DNA of 33,474 nt from Saprospiraceae bacterium (lineage in GTDB: Bacteria; Bacteroidota; Bacteroidia; Chitinophagales; Saprospiraceae): positions 1-33,474 of the forward strand of contig JANQRV010000589.1 in NCBI GenBank assembly GCA_028284395.1, in the 5' to 3' direction. Below are positions 23,647 through 30,927 of this stretch, piece after piece (the stretch's first letter is position 1; the number at the start of each line of letters is the position of its first letter). The translations under genes and the position numbers were made by a program. A model generated the notes under the pieces. The model did not search any database and was not told the origin of the DNA. It was given only the letters and a program-made list of their open reading frames with translations.

Positions 23647-25380
23647 ATGCGAGAAAATATGGAGGAAAACAAGGAAAAGGAATCTTTGAACTTCATCGAA
23701 CAGATCATCGAAGAAGACATTATCAATAAGAAGCACGGAGGGCGTATTCACACTCGTTTTCCTCCCGAGCCAAACGGCTTCTTGCACATCGGTCACGCGA
23801 AGGCGATTTGTCTGAACTTTAGTATAGCTGAGAAATACGGTGGTAAGACGAACCTTCGATTTGACGATACCAATCCCGCCACCGAAGAAACCAGATACGT
23901 CGACAACATTAAAAGAGACATCCGCTGGCTGGGCTACGACTGGGAAGAACGGGAATACTATGCTTCCGATTATTTTGGTCAATTGTACGAGTATGCGTTG
24001 AAGCTGATTCGCAAAGGGAAGGCTTACGTGGACGATTCCACCGCCGAAGAAATTGCGGAGATGAAAGGGTCCACTACCGAAGCGGGTACCGAAAGCCCTT
24101 ATCGAAACCGAAGCATTGAGGAAAACCTGGATCTCTTCGTAAAAATGAAAGAGGGTGCTTTTCCCGATGGTGCCAAGGTATTGCGGGCCAAAATCGACAT
24201 GGCTTCTCCCAATATGCACATGCGGGACCCCGTCATTTACCGGATCAAGAGACAACCCCATCACCGAACGGGAGACGAATGGATCATCTATCCGATGTAC
24301 GACTTTGCGCATGGTCAGTCGGACTCTATCGAAGGCATTACTCATTCTCTGTGCTCGCTGGAATTTCGGCACCATCGTCCTTTGTACGATTGGCTGATTG
24401 AGGAATTGGAGATCTTCCCCTCGCGTCAAATCGAATTTGCGCGGATGAATGTTTCGTACATGATCACTTCCAAACGCAAACTGCTGAAATTGGTAGAGGA
24501 AGGCTACGTAACGGGTTGGGACGATCCACGAATGAGTACCATTTCAGGTATGCGAAGATTGGGATATCCGCCGGCCGCGCTACGTAATTTTGCCGATCGG
24601 GTAGGAATTGCCAAAAGAGACAACCTGATCGAGATCAGTTTATTGGAATTTTGCGTCCGGGAAGAACTCAATAAAATCGCGAATCGGAGAATGGCCGTGC
24701 TCAACCCGGTCAAGCTGGTCATCACCAATTATCCCGAAGGGAAAGTCGAGGAACTCACTGCCGTAAACAATCCTGAGGATGAGGAATCAGGCTTTTATAA
24801 AGTCCCGTTTTCCCGCGAACTTTACATCGAACGGGAGGATTTTATGGAGGATCCACCTAAAAAATTCTTCCGCCTTGGTCCGGGGCGGAATGTACGATTG
24901 AAAAACGCTTTCATTATTCACTGCGAAGACTATGTGAAGGATGAAAATACGGGAGAGGTTACAGAAATTCATTGCACTTATTATCCCGATAGCCGCAGCG
25001 GTTCCGACACTTCTGGCATCAAAGCTAAAGGGACGTTGCATTGGGTTTCCATTCCTCATGCCATTGAAGCGGAGGTTCGCTTGTACGATCGGTTGTTTAC
25101 GGTGCCCGAGCCGACCAATCAGGAAGGAAAGGACTACCTGGAGTTTTTCAATCCAGACTCCCTGAAGGTGGTAGAGAAGGCCTACCTCGAGCCAGCCTTG
25201 GCAGAGGCAGAGAGTGGAGCGTACTTCCAATTTCTGCGGAAAGGTTATTTTTGCAAAGATGAAGATAGCACGGAAGAAAAACTGGTTTTCAATCGCACCA
25301 TTACTTTGAGGGATAGTTGGGCCAAGAAACAGTCTCCGAAAAAGCAATCGCAAAAACAAAAGCAACCACAAAAACAGTAG
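23647..25380 (+). CDS. glnS: glutaminyl-tRNA synthetase
   Basis: GlnRS charges tRNA-Gln directly, so this lineage need not use the Glu-tRNA amidotransferase route for Gln. Of the 577 residues, 33-50 contain RIHTRFPPEPNGFLHIGH with the HIGH motif at 47-50. GDEWIIYPMYDFAHGQSD and the KMSKS-equivalent ITSKRKL (Thr274-Lys278) and GWDDPRM follow, then the two beta-barrel anticodon-binding domains (RLGPGRNVRLKNAF and YPDSRSGSDTSG). The last 18 or so residues are a Lys/Gln-rich tail (KKQSQKQKQPQKQ) outside the fold. Starts at TTG 23644, ATG 23647 and ATG 23659 are all possible; the first ATG is chosen. pyrR begins 19 bp downstream. Confidence 0.97.
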   Translation: MRENMEENKEKESLNFIEQIIEEDIINKKHGGRIHTRFPPEPNGFLHIGHAKAICLNFSIAEKYGGKTNLRFDDTNPATEETRYVDNIKRDIRWLGYDWEEREYYASDYFGQLYEYALKLIRKGKAYVDDSTAEEIAEMKGSTTEAGTESPYRNRSIEENLDLFVKMKEGAFPDGAKVLRAKIDMASPNMHMRDPVIYRIKRQPHHRTGDEWIIYPMYDFAHGQSDSIEGITHSLCSLEFRHHRPLYDWLIEELEIFPSRQIEFARMNVSYMITSKRKLLKLVEEGYVTGWDDPRMSTISGMRRLGYPPAALRNFADRVGIAKRDNLIEISLLEFCVREELNKIANRRMAVLNPVKLVITNYPEGKVEELTAVNNPEDEESGFYKVPFSRELYIEREDFMEDPPKKFFRLGPGRNVRLKNAFIIHCEDYVKDENTGEVTEIHCTYYPDSRSGSDTSGIKAKGTLHWVSIPHAIEAEVRLYDRLFTVPEPTNQEGKDYLEFFNPDSLKVVEKAYLEPALAEAESGAYFQFLRKGYFCKDEDSTEEKLVFNRTITLRDSWAKKQSPKKQSQKQKQPQKQ

Positions 25381-25399
25381 GCAACCGCAAAATAAGTCC

Positions 25400-25969
25400 A
25401 TGAGTAAAAGCCGTATCCTGATAGATTCGGAAAGATTCCAGATCACGATTGAAAGACTGTGTCATCAATTGATCGAAGACTTCGATGACCTGGACAAGGT
25501 CTGTCTAATCGGCATACAGCCAAAGGGGGTCTTTGTGTCCGACCGGATAAGGGAGCGACTGGTTCATATTTTAGGCGAACAGAAATTCCATTACGGAAAA
25601 ATGGATATTACCTTTTACCGGGATGATTTTCGCCGTCGAAATAAACCTTTGAATCCCAGCAAGACCGAGATCGGATTCATTGTCGAGGGAAAGCAAGTTA
25701 TTCTGGTAGACGACGTTCTGTATACGGGCCGAACCGTTCGGGCGGCCCTTACTGCTTTGGATCACTTCGGAAGGCCGGCAAGTGTGAAACTGCTGGCCTT
25801 GATTGATCGTCGCTTCAATCGGCAGATTCCAATTCGCTCCGACTATATTGGCATGACTGTTGATGCTTTAGATCAGGCTTACGTCAAAGTAGAATGGAAG
25901 CACAATGAGGGAGAAGACAAAGTACTATTATTCGCCGACAAAAATGATATTCCTCTAGATGACAACTAG
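25400..25969 (+). CDS. pyrR: PyrR-type phosphoribosyltransferase
   Basis: PyrR is a uracil phosphoribosyltransferase-like protein that in Gram-positive bacteria also binds pyr mRNA and attenuates transcription. The 189 residues have the PRPP loop VILVDDVLYTGRTVRAAL (100-117) and DITFYRDDF, KLLALIDRR and VKVEWKH, which fit PyrR rather than Upp or Hpt. It directly precedes and overlaps pyrB by 11 bp, as in many pyr operons. Only 19 bp separate it from glnS, and I see no PyrR-binding stem-loop there or between pyrR and pyrB, so mRNA attenuation at this locus looks unlikely from the sequence. It may act mainly as an enzyme, or bind elsewhere. Confidence 0.93.
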   Translation: MSKSRILIDSERFQITIERLCHQLIEDFDDLDKVCLIGIQPKGVFVSDRIRERLVHILGEQKFHYGKMDITFYRDDFRRRNKPLNPSKTEIGFIVEGKQVILVDDVLYTGRTVRAALTALDHFGRPASVKLLALIDRRFNRQIPIRSDYIGMTVDALDQAYVKVEWKHNEGEDKVLLFADKNDIPLDDN

Positions 25970-26894
25970 TGTTGCGCAGCTCAGTACCAAACACGTTTTA
26001 GGAATCAAGAATTTTACGGTCGATGATCTCCACCTGATTTTTGAGACCGCCGACGACTTCAAAGCCGTTATCAACCGGCCGATCAAGAAAGTTCCTTCTT
26101 TGCGGGATGTAACGGTAGCCAACCTCTTTTTTGAAAACTCGACCCGCACCAGGATCTCGTTCGAACTAGCCGAAAAAAGATTGTCAGCTGATATTGTCAA
26201 TTTTTCGGCTTCTTCCTCTTCCGTCAAAAAGGGAGAAACTTTGTTGGATACCGTCAATAACATTTTGTCGATGAAGGTCGACATGGTCGTAATGCGACAC
26301 CCCGCACCCGGTGCACCCCATTTTTTGGCCAATCATATTGATGCCAATATCATCAACGCGGGAGATGGAACGCACGAACACCCAACGCAAGCCCTTTTGG
26401 ATGCCTATTCCATTCGAGAGCAATTGGGAGACCTGACCGGAAAAAAAGTGGCCATCTTTGGCGATATTCTGCATTCCCGGGTAGCGTTGAGCAATATTTT
26501 CTGTTTGTTGAAACTGGGGGCCAAAGTAAAAGTATGTGGGCCGCCAACGCTCATTCCCAAATACATACATACTTTGGGCGTCGAAGTCGAACACGATGTG
26601 TTGGCCACCCTCCGGTGGTGCGACGTAGCCAATATCCTCCGCATACAGCTCGAAAGACAAGACATCAAGTATTTTCCCTCCCTGCGCGAATACTCGAAGT
26701 ATTACGGCGTTAATAAAGCTTTGTTGGATCAACTGGATCGCAAGATTGTAGTAATGCATCCCGGTCCCATCAATCGGGGAGTGGAAATTACCAGCGATGT
26801 AGCGGATTCGGAGCATTCCATTATACTCCAGCAGGTAGAAAATGGTGTCGCCGTGCGTATGGCCATTCTTTATCTGTTGGCCTCAAAGAACTAA
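25959..26894 (+). CDS. pyrB: aspartate carbamoyltransferase, catalytic subunit
   Basis: PyrB joins carbamoyl phosphate and aspartate, the committed step of pyrimidine synthesis. The 311 residues are typical. Carbamoyl phosphate ligands lie in FFENSTRTRISFELAE (STRTR at 61-65), HEHPTQALLDAYSI and the aspartate loop near residues 220-240. The protein ends with MHPGPINRGVEI and VRMAILYLLA. No regulatory pyrI follows, so it is probably the unregulated trimeric form; the presence of pyrR suggests other control. Start ATG 25959 overlaps the last 11 bp of pyrR, consistent with coupled translation. The following gap of 93 bp contains a 7-bp hairpin. Confidence 0.97.
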   Translation: MTTSVAQLSTKHVLGIKNFTVDDLHLIFETADDFKAVINRPIKKVPSLRDVTVANLFFENSTRTRISFELAEKRLSADIVNFSASSSSVKKGETLLDTVNNILSMKVDMVVMRHPAPGAPHFLANHIDANIINAGDGTHEHPTQALLDAYSIREQLGDLTGKKVAIFGDILHSRVALSNIFCLLKLGAKVKVCGPPTLIPKYIHTLGVEVEHDVLATLRWCDVANILRIQLERQDIKYFPSLREYSKYYGVNKALLDQLDRKIVVMHPGPINRGVEITSDVADSEHSIILQQVENGVAVRMAILYLLASKN

Positions 26895-26945
26895 GAAAAA
26901 AGGTCGTAAGGATATTGATGTTTAAAATGGATTCGTTCAAATAGC

Positions 26946-26962
26946 GATGAAGAAACTTCATC
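26946..26962 (+). repeat. hairpin between pyrB and the thioredoxin-like gene
   Basis: GATGAAG and CTTCATC form a perfect 7-bp stem with the loop AAA, 26 bp before the ATG at 26988. No T tract follows, so a leader structure or operator is more likely than a terminator. Confidence 0.4.
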
Positions 26963-26987
26963 TCACCAAAGAATAAAAACTGACAGC

Positions 26988-28424
26988 ATGAGGAAGCTTT
27001 TCTTATTATTGACCGTTGGCCTGATTCTCGGATTCCAATTGGAGGGACAGACGGGGCATAAGATCGAGGTCGGAATTGAGAATTTTGAGAACGATACTTT
27101 GTTATTGGCGGTCCATTACGGACAGTCGCAATACATCAAGGATACGGCACTGGTGAACGAAGAGGGCAAGTTTGTTTTTGCCGGTGAAGAAGCCCTGCCA
27201 ACCGGAGTCTATCTCGTTGTATTACCACCGGACCAACAGTTCTTTCAGGTCCTGGTGACAGAAAAAGAGCAATTCTTTTCGGTGACGACCAAGGCAGATG
27301 ATCTGAATGGAAGTGTGAAATTTACGGGTTCACCGGAAAATGATACCTTTTATCGGTACATCAGTTTTCTGGGCAAGCAAAATCAGAAAGCGACAAAAAT
27401 TAGGGAAGAAATCGAAAAATTGTCCGATGCAGATCCCCAAAAGCCTGCACTGCAACAAGACATCAAGGTGTTAGACTCCGAGGTAAAGACCTTTCAACAA
27501 TACATTTTGGATAACGATGCCGATTCTTACACCGCTTTGATCATAAAAGCCAATGCCCCGACCGCCATGCCGGAATTTGAAGGGGACGAAGCCACCGTAC
27601 GACAAAAACAATGGAGACATACTCAGGAGCATTTTTTCGACAACATGGATTTGGGCGACGAACGATTGCTGCGTACGCCATTTCTGTTTACCAAGGTGGA
27701 TTACTTTGTTAACAAATTGCAGGTTCGGCATCCGGATACCCTGGCCAAGGCCGTCGAATACGTCCTGGACAAAATGCTTCCCGCCGAAGAGACTTTTAAG
27801 TACTACCTCATTCATTACCTCAACTCCTTTGCGGGTTCCAAGTACGTCGGCATGGATGCTGTTTACGTTCATTTGGTTGAAAAGTATTATGCCAATGGAA
27901 AAGCGGAATGGACGGATGAAGAACAGCTGGCGAAGATCGTCAAGAACGCAAGGGACCTCAAACCCTTATTGATCGGTAAGACGGCGCCAAATATCACTCT
28001 TAAAAAAGAAGATGGAACATCGTTCAAATTACACGATGTAGAGTCGGAATATACCGTATTGTATTTTTGGAGATACGATTGCGGCGTTTGCAAAAAGTCG
28101 ACGCCTCATATGAAGGAATTCTTTGACAATTTTAGAGACCGGGGCGTAAAAGTTATTGCAGTTTGTATGAAGACGGCTGATGAGGACTTGCCCGGTTGCT
28201 GGGATTACATCAAAGAAAAAGAGATTGGAGATTGGGTACATACCATCGACCCGTACAAGGGACGGGTAGCTTTACAATACAATGTTAAATCGACTCCCCA
28301 GGTGTACATCCTGGATGACAAAAAAGAAATCATTTCCAAGCGCATTGCAGCCGAACAAATGCAGGAAGTCATGGAACAAATCATTGAAATGAGAAAGAAG
28401 TCCGATATGGGTAGCGACCGCTAG
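26988..28424 (+). CDS. exported TlpA-like thioredoxin with DUF4369/DUF5106-type N-terminal domains
   Basis: A 478-residue envelope protein. After a signal peptide (RKLFLLLTVGLILGFQLEG), residues about 22-115 resemble the DUF4369 beta domain that precedes many Bacteroidota thioredoxins (IKDTALVNEEGKFVF, GVYLVVLPP). Residues about 120-320 are helical and resemble DUF5106. The C-terminal thioredoxin fold (about 330-465) has ITLKKEDGTSFKL, YFWRYDCGVCKKSTPH with the redox pair Cys365-Cys368, and the cis-proline KSTPQVYIL (Pro437). Activity as a periplasmic thiol-disulfide reductase is expected; the electron donor and target are unknown. The ATG at 26988 begins the signal peptide. It converges on the SDR gene, with 7 bp between the stops. 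Confidence 0.87.
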   Translation: MRKLFLLLTVGLILGFQLEGQTGHKIEVGIENFENDTLLLAVHYGQSQYIKDTALVNEEGKFVFAGEEALPTGVYLVVLPPDQQFFQVLVTEKEQFFSVTTKADDLNGSVKFTGSPENDTFYRYISFLGKQNQKATKIREEIEKLSDADPQKPALQQDIKVLDSEVKTFQQYILDNDADSYTALIIKANAPTAMPEFEGDEATVRQKQWRHTQEHFFDNMDLGDERLLRTPFLFTKVDYFVNKLQVRHPDTLAKAVEYVLDKMLPAEETFKYYLIHYLNSFAGSKYVGMDAVYVHLVEKYYANGKAEWTDEEQLAKIVKNARDLKPLLIGKTAPNITLKKEDGTSFKLHDVESEYTVLYFWRYDCGVCKKSTPHMKEFFDNFRDRGVKVIAVCMKTADEDLPGCWDYIKEKEIGDWVHTIDPYKGRVALQYNVKSTPQVYILDDKKEIISKRIAAEQMQEVMEQIIEMRKKSDMGSDR

Positions 28425-28431
28425 TGGATGG

Positions 28432-29223
28432 CTACTTAACCTTGATTTTTTTGACCTGACTGGAAAAGAAAGAGGGGAAAAACCTCTTGACGTAGACCGC
28501 ATAGATTTCTTTGCCGCCGATAAGGGCTTCTTCTTTGCGGCTGGCAATGATCCGTAGGGCTTTCGTGGCAAACTGAGCTGGAGTGAGGCCATTGCGGGTT
28601 GCCTCAGCCATCACATTGTTATGACTCCCATCCCCTTTCAGAGCATTGATGGTCACCTGGGTATGCACATATCCGGGACAGAGAATGGTCACCTTGATAT
28701 TGTATTTGTCGATTTCGGCCCGCAGGCTATCAAAATAACCTTGCAGGGCATGTTTTGAAGCGGCGTAACCGGACCGATAGGGCGCCCCAAATTTTCCCAT
28801 AACACTGCTCATGACTACAATTTGCCCCGATCTGTTTTCAATAAACTGGGGCAGTAACGCTTTGGTCAGGCCTACCGTACCTAGGTAATTGACATCCATG
28901 ATTTTTCGATCTACTTCAAAATCGGTGTTTTCGATGAGGTCCCTTTGGGAGATCCCGGCATTGTTGACCAGGATATCTATTTTCGGAAAGTGTTCCAACG
29001 CTTTATCGACCGTAGGTTGAATGGATTCGAAATCGGAGACGTCAAGAGGTAGAATCAGGACTTTGGTATCGCCGGGACAGTTGCTTTTTACTTTTTCGAG
29101 TGCTTCCTTCTTGCGGCTAGAGAGGATTAAGCTTGCACCTTGTTCCGCAAATGCATAAGCGAGACCTTCGCCAATTCCGGAAGAAGCGCCGGTAATCCAA
29201 ATGACCTTATTTTGAAAACTCAT
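28432..29223 (-). CDS. short-chain dehydrogenase/reductase
   Basis: A 263-residue classical SDR, NAD(P)-dependent. The cofactor motif TGASSGIG is at 11-18, the structural motif NNAG at 87-90, and the catalytic Ser140, Tyr153 and Lys157 lie in VMSSVMGKF and YAASK. The basic residue after the glycine motif (SSRKKE) favours NADPH. The C-terminus is unusually basic and hydrophobic (VKRFFPSFFSSQVKKIKVK), which may contact the membrane, as in DHRS7-like members that act on lipids or sterols. No substrate is indicated by the neighbours. Start is the ATG at 29223, 36 nt after an exact minus-strand -7 element at 29260-29267. Confidence 0.93.
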   Translation of the reverse strand: MSFQNKVIWITGASSGIGEGLAYAFAEQGASLILSSRKKEALEKVKSNCPGDTKVLILPLDVSDFESIQPTVDKALEHFPKIDILVNNAGISQRDLIENTDFEVDRKIMDVNYLGTVGLTKALLPQFIENRSGQIVVMSSVMGKFGAPYRSGYAASKHALQGYFDSLRAEIDKYNIKVTILCPGYVHTQVTINALKGDGSHNNVMAEATRNGLTPAQFATKALRIIASRKEEALIGGKEIYAVYVKRFFPSFFSSQVKKIKVK

Positions 29224-29259
29224 GGCTTGATTTTTGCACTAATATAGAAGAACTTCCCT

Positions 29260-29267
29260 CAAAAGTA
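29260..29267 (-). promoter_or_regulatory. -7 element TACTTTTG of the SDR gene
   Basis: Read on the minus strand this is an exact TAnnTTTG match, 36 nt before the ATG at 29223. It lies four bases from the plus-strand -7 box of sixA, so the two promoters are back to back. Confidence 0.5.
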
Positions 29268-29271
29268 GGCC

Positions 29272-29279
29272 TAAATTTG
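29272..29279 (+). promoter_or_regulatory. -7 element TAAATTTG of sixA
   Basis: An exact TAnnTTTG match 49 nt before the ATG at 29329. A second, weaker box (TACTTTTT at 29318-29325) lies right next to the start. No clear -33 element is visible for either. Confidence 0.45.
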
Positions 29280-29328
29280 GGTTTTGGTATTGAATGTAAT
29301 AGATTGAAGTTCAGAAATACTTTTTACT

Positions 29329-29817
29329 ATGAAGACCGTTTACTTTGTAAGGCACGCAAAGTCCAGTTGGGAAGACCCGAGACTGAGAGACATCGATCGG
29401 CCGCTCAACAAACGAGGGATTCGTGATGCCCCCTTCATGGCCAGCCTCCTCAAAGAACGGGAACAGCCGCAATTTGATGCGCTGATTTCCAGTCCGGCAC
29501 TGCGTGCATTGACCACCGCAAAGTATTTTGGCGACCTTTTTATGGTGAAACCCCGGGTTGAGGAGAGTATTTACGAAGCTTGGGAGACGACCATTCTGAT
29601 GTTAATCCAATCGCTCGACGATCAATTACAGACCGTTGCGATTTTCGGACATAACCCAACATTTACGGCACTTGCCAACCGGTTTTCACAACGCTTCATC
29701 GACAATGTCCCCACCTGTGGGATCTTTAAAGTGGAAGCAAATGTGCCGCTGTGGTCGAGTTTTTCGCCGACCAATGCAGAGATGAAGGCGTTCTATTTTC
29801 CCAAACAATTCAAATAA
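29329..29817 (+). CDS. sixA: SixA-type histidine phosphatase
   Basis: A 162-residue member of the histidine phosphatase superfamily. The N-terminal TVYFVRHAKSSW (Arg8, His9 is the phosphorylated residue) and the second His108 in FGHNP form the active site. SSPALRALTTAKYF supplies the middle motif. E. coli SixA removes phosphate from His in the PTS protein NPr or phosphorelay proteins such as ArcB; bacterial homologues with RHAKSSW are generally called SixA. The target here is unknown. A two-component pair lies 430 bp downstream, an interesting but unproven link. Start ATG 29329 gives the family N-terminus. The DUF4296 frame follows directly, 12 bp after the stop. Confidence 0.9.
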   Translation: MKTVYFVRHAKSSWEDPRLRDIDRPLNKRGIRDAPFMASLLKEREQPQFDALISSPALRALTTAKYFGDLFMVKPRVEESIYEAWETTILMLIQSLDDQLQTVAIFGHNPTFTALANRFSQRFIDNVPTCGIFKVEANVPLWSSFSPTNAEMKAFYFPKQFK

Positions 29818-29829
29818 AAGGAAGATCTA

Positions 29830-30186
29830 TTGAATACTTATTTGCCACTACACCGGCCTCCCTCTTTTTATTGGCTAATTATCGTGCTGCTGATTGGCCT
29901 GTTTTCGTGCGAAGAGGAATTGGAGTTGCCCATCGAAGAAGACAAGTTGATCCCAATGATGGTGGATATTCACATTGCCGAGGTCGCATTGCAACAAATG
30001 GGGCAGGGCGTTAGGGATAGTATGACCAATATGTATCTGGGGCAAATCTTCGAGATGCACGGCAGCAATAAGGAGGATTATCGAAAAACCATCGACCTGG
30101 TTCGAAGAGAACCGGAATTATTGCAAAGGATCTATGCCGAGGTGTACCGCATCATCGAGGGTATGGAAGAGGTAGAGCAAAAATAA
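29830..30186 (+). CDS. DUF4296 lipoprotein
   Basis: A 118-residue lipoprotein of the DUF4296 family of Bacteroidota, whose role is not established. The signal (YWLIIVLLIGLF) ends at a lipobox Cys27 (LFSC) followed by the acidic run EEELELP, which resembles the acidic motifs that send Bacteroidota lipoproteins to the cell surface. The rest is helical: LIPMMVDIHIAEVALQQMG, MYLGQIFEMHG, and a charged C-terminal helix. No ATG is available upstream of the signal, and the frame is open only from 29818, directly after the sixA stop in the same frame. TTG at 29830 is therefore the only plausible start. Probably in one transcript with sixA. Confidence 0.83.
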   Translation: MNTYLPLHRPPSFYWLIIVLLIGLFSCEEELELPIEEDKLIPMMVDIHIAEVALQQMGQGVRDSMTNMYLGQIFEMHGSNKEDYRKTIDLVRREPELLQRIYAEVYRIIEGMEEVEQK

Positions 30187-30198
30187 ATTAATACTGAG

Positions 30199-30232
30199 TT
30201 AACAAAAGAAAGTTAACTTCAGCTTCTTAACA
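30199..30232 (+). promoter_or_regulatory. three TTAAC direct repeats, 14-bp period, before the response regulator
   Basis: TTAACA (30199), TTAACT (30213) and TTAACA (30227) are spaced exactly 14 bp apart, and the last ends 11 bp before the ATG at 30244. A looser TTAATA lies at 30188. Repeats of this kind resemble OmpR/PhoB-family operators, so autoregulation is a reasonable hypothesis. Confidence 0.5.
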
Positions 30233-30243
30233 AATGGGAGCTT

Positions 30244-30927
30244 ATGGGACAAGTCAAAATTCTAATCGTGGATGATGAGCCGGATATACTGGAATTTTTA
30301 AGGTATAATTTGGCGAAAGAGGGATACGATGTTTCTTCCGCAACGGACGGAGAAGAAGCCATTAACATTGCCGAAAAAGAAGATCCTAACCTGATCGTTC
30401 TCGACATTATGATGCCAAAAATGGATGGAGTGGAAGTCTGTCGTCAATTGCGCAGTAAGCCCCAATTCAACAATACAACCATTGCCTTTCTCACCGCCCG
30501 TGAGGAAGATTATTCACAAATCGCTGCCCTCGATGTCGGAGGCGATGATTACATCACTAAACCCATTCGACCCAGAGTTTTCATTAGTCGTATCAAAGCT
30601 CTATTGAGAAGGTCCGAACGACTCAAAGCCGATGAAGAAGCGGCAATCATCAAAGTGGGAGATCTGATTTTGGACAAAGAGCGGATTGTGATCCGCAGGG
30701 GGGAGAAAGTAATCGAACTGGCCAAGAAGGAGTTCGAGTTGTTACATTTACTGGTCTCTAAGCCGGGTAAAGTGTTTACGAGGGAAGAGATTTTCAACAA
30801 AGTCTGGGGCACAGATGTCATTGTTGGAAACCGGACCATCGATGTGCATATTCGAAAACTAAGGGAAAAATTGGGAGACCATTACATCAAGACCATCAAG
30901 GGAATTGGTTACAAATTCGAGTTCTGA
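30244..30927 (+). CDS. OmpR/PhoB-family response regulator
   Basis: A 227-residue DNA-binding response regulator. The receiver (4-120) has the acidic pair Asp10-Asp11, the phosphoacceptor Asp54 in IVLDIMMPKMDG, and the switch residues Thr (FLTARE) and Lys (YITKPI). The winged-helix domain (about 135-227) has ELAKKEFELLHLLVSKPGKV, a WGTDVIVGNRTIDVHIRKLR recognition helix and the end IKTIKGIGYKFEF. It is most like PhoB/PhoP, but the regulon is not deducible. It overlaps the kinase gene by one base (TGATG). Three TTAAC repeats lie immediately upstream. Confidence 0.96.
   Translation: MGQVKILIVDDEPDILEFLRYNLAKEGYDVSSATDGEEAINIAEKEDPNLIVLDIMMPKMDGVEVCRQLRSKPQFNNTTIAFLTAREEDYSQIAALDVGGDDYITKPIRPRVFISRIKALLRRSERLKADEEAAIIKVGDLILDKERIVIRRGEKVIELAKKEFELLHLLVSKPGKVFTREEIFNKVWGTDVIVGNRTIDVHIRKLREKLGDHYIKTIKGIGYKFEF

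Noticed and set aside
23641..24429. 262-residue minus-strand frame inside glnS
   Set aside because: Antisense to conserved catalytic-domain sequence, with Phe/Val-rich meaningless composition and no promoter.
25381..25399. PyrR-responsive attenuator before pyrR
   Set aside because: Only 19 bp separate glnS and pyrR, too little for a binding loop plus terminator, and no stem is visible.
26184..26816. 210-residue minus-strand frame inside pyrB
   Set aside because: Antisense shadow of a highly conserved enzyme.
28425..28442. Terminator between the thioredoxin-like gene and the SDR gene
   Set aside because: Only a 3-4-bp AGT/ACT pairing with no T tract can be drawn in the 7-bp gap and its flanks.
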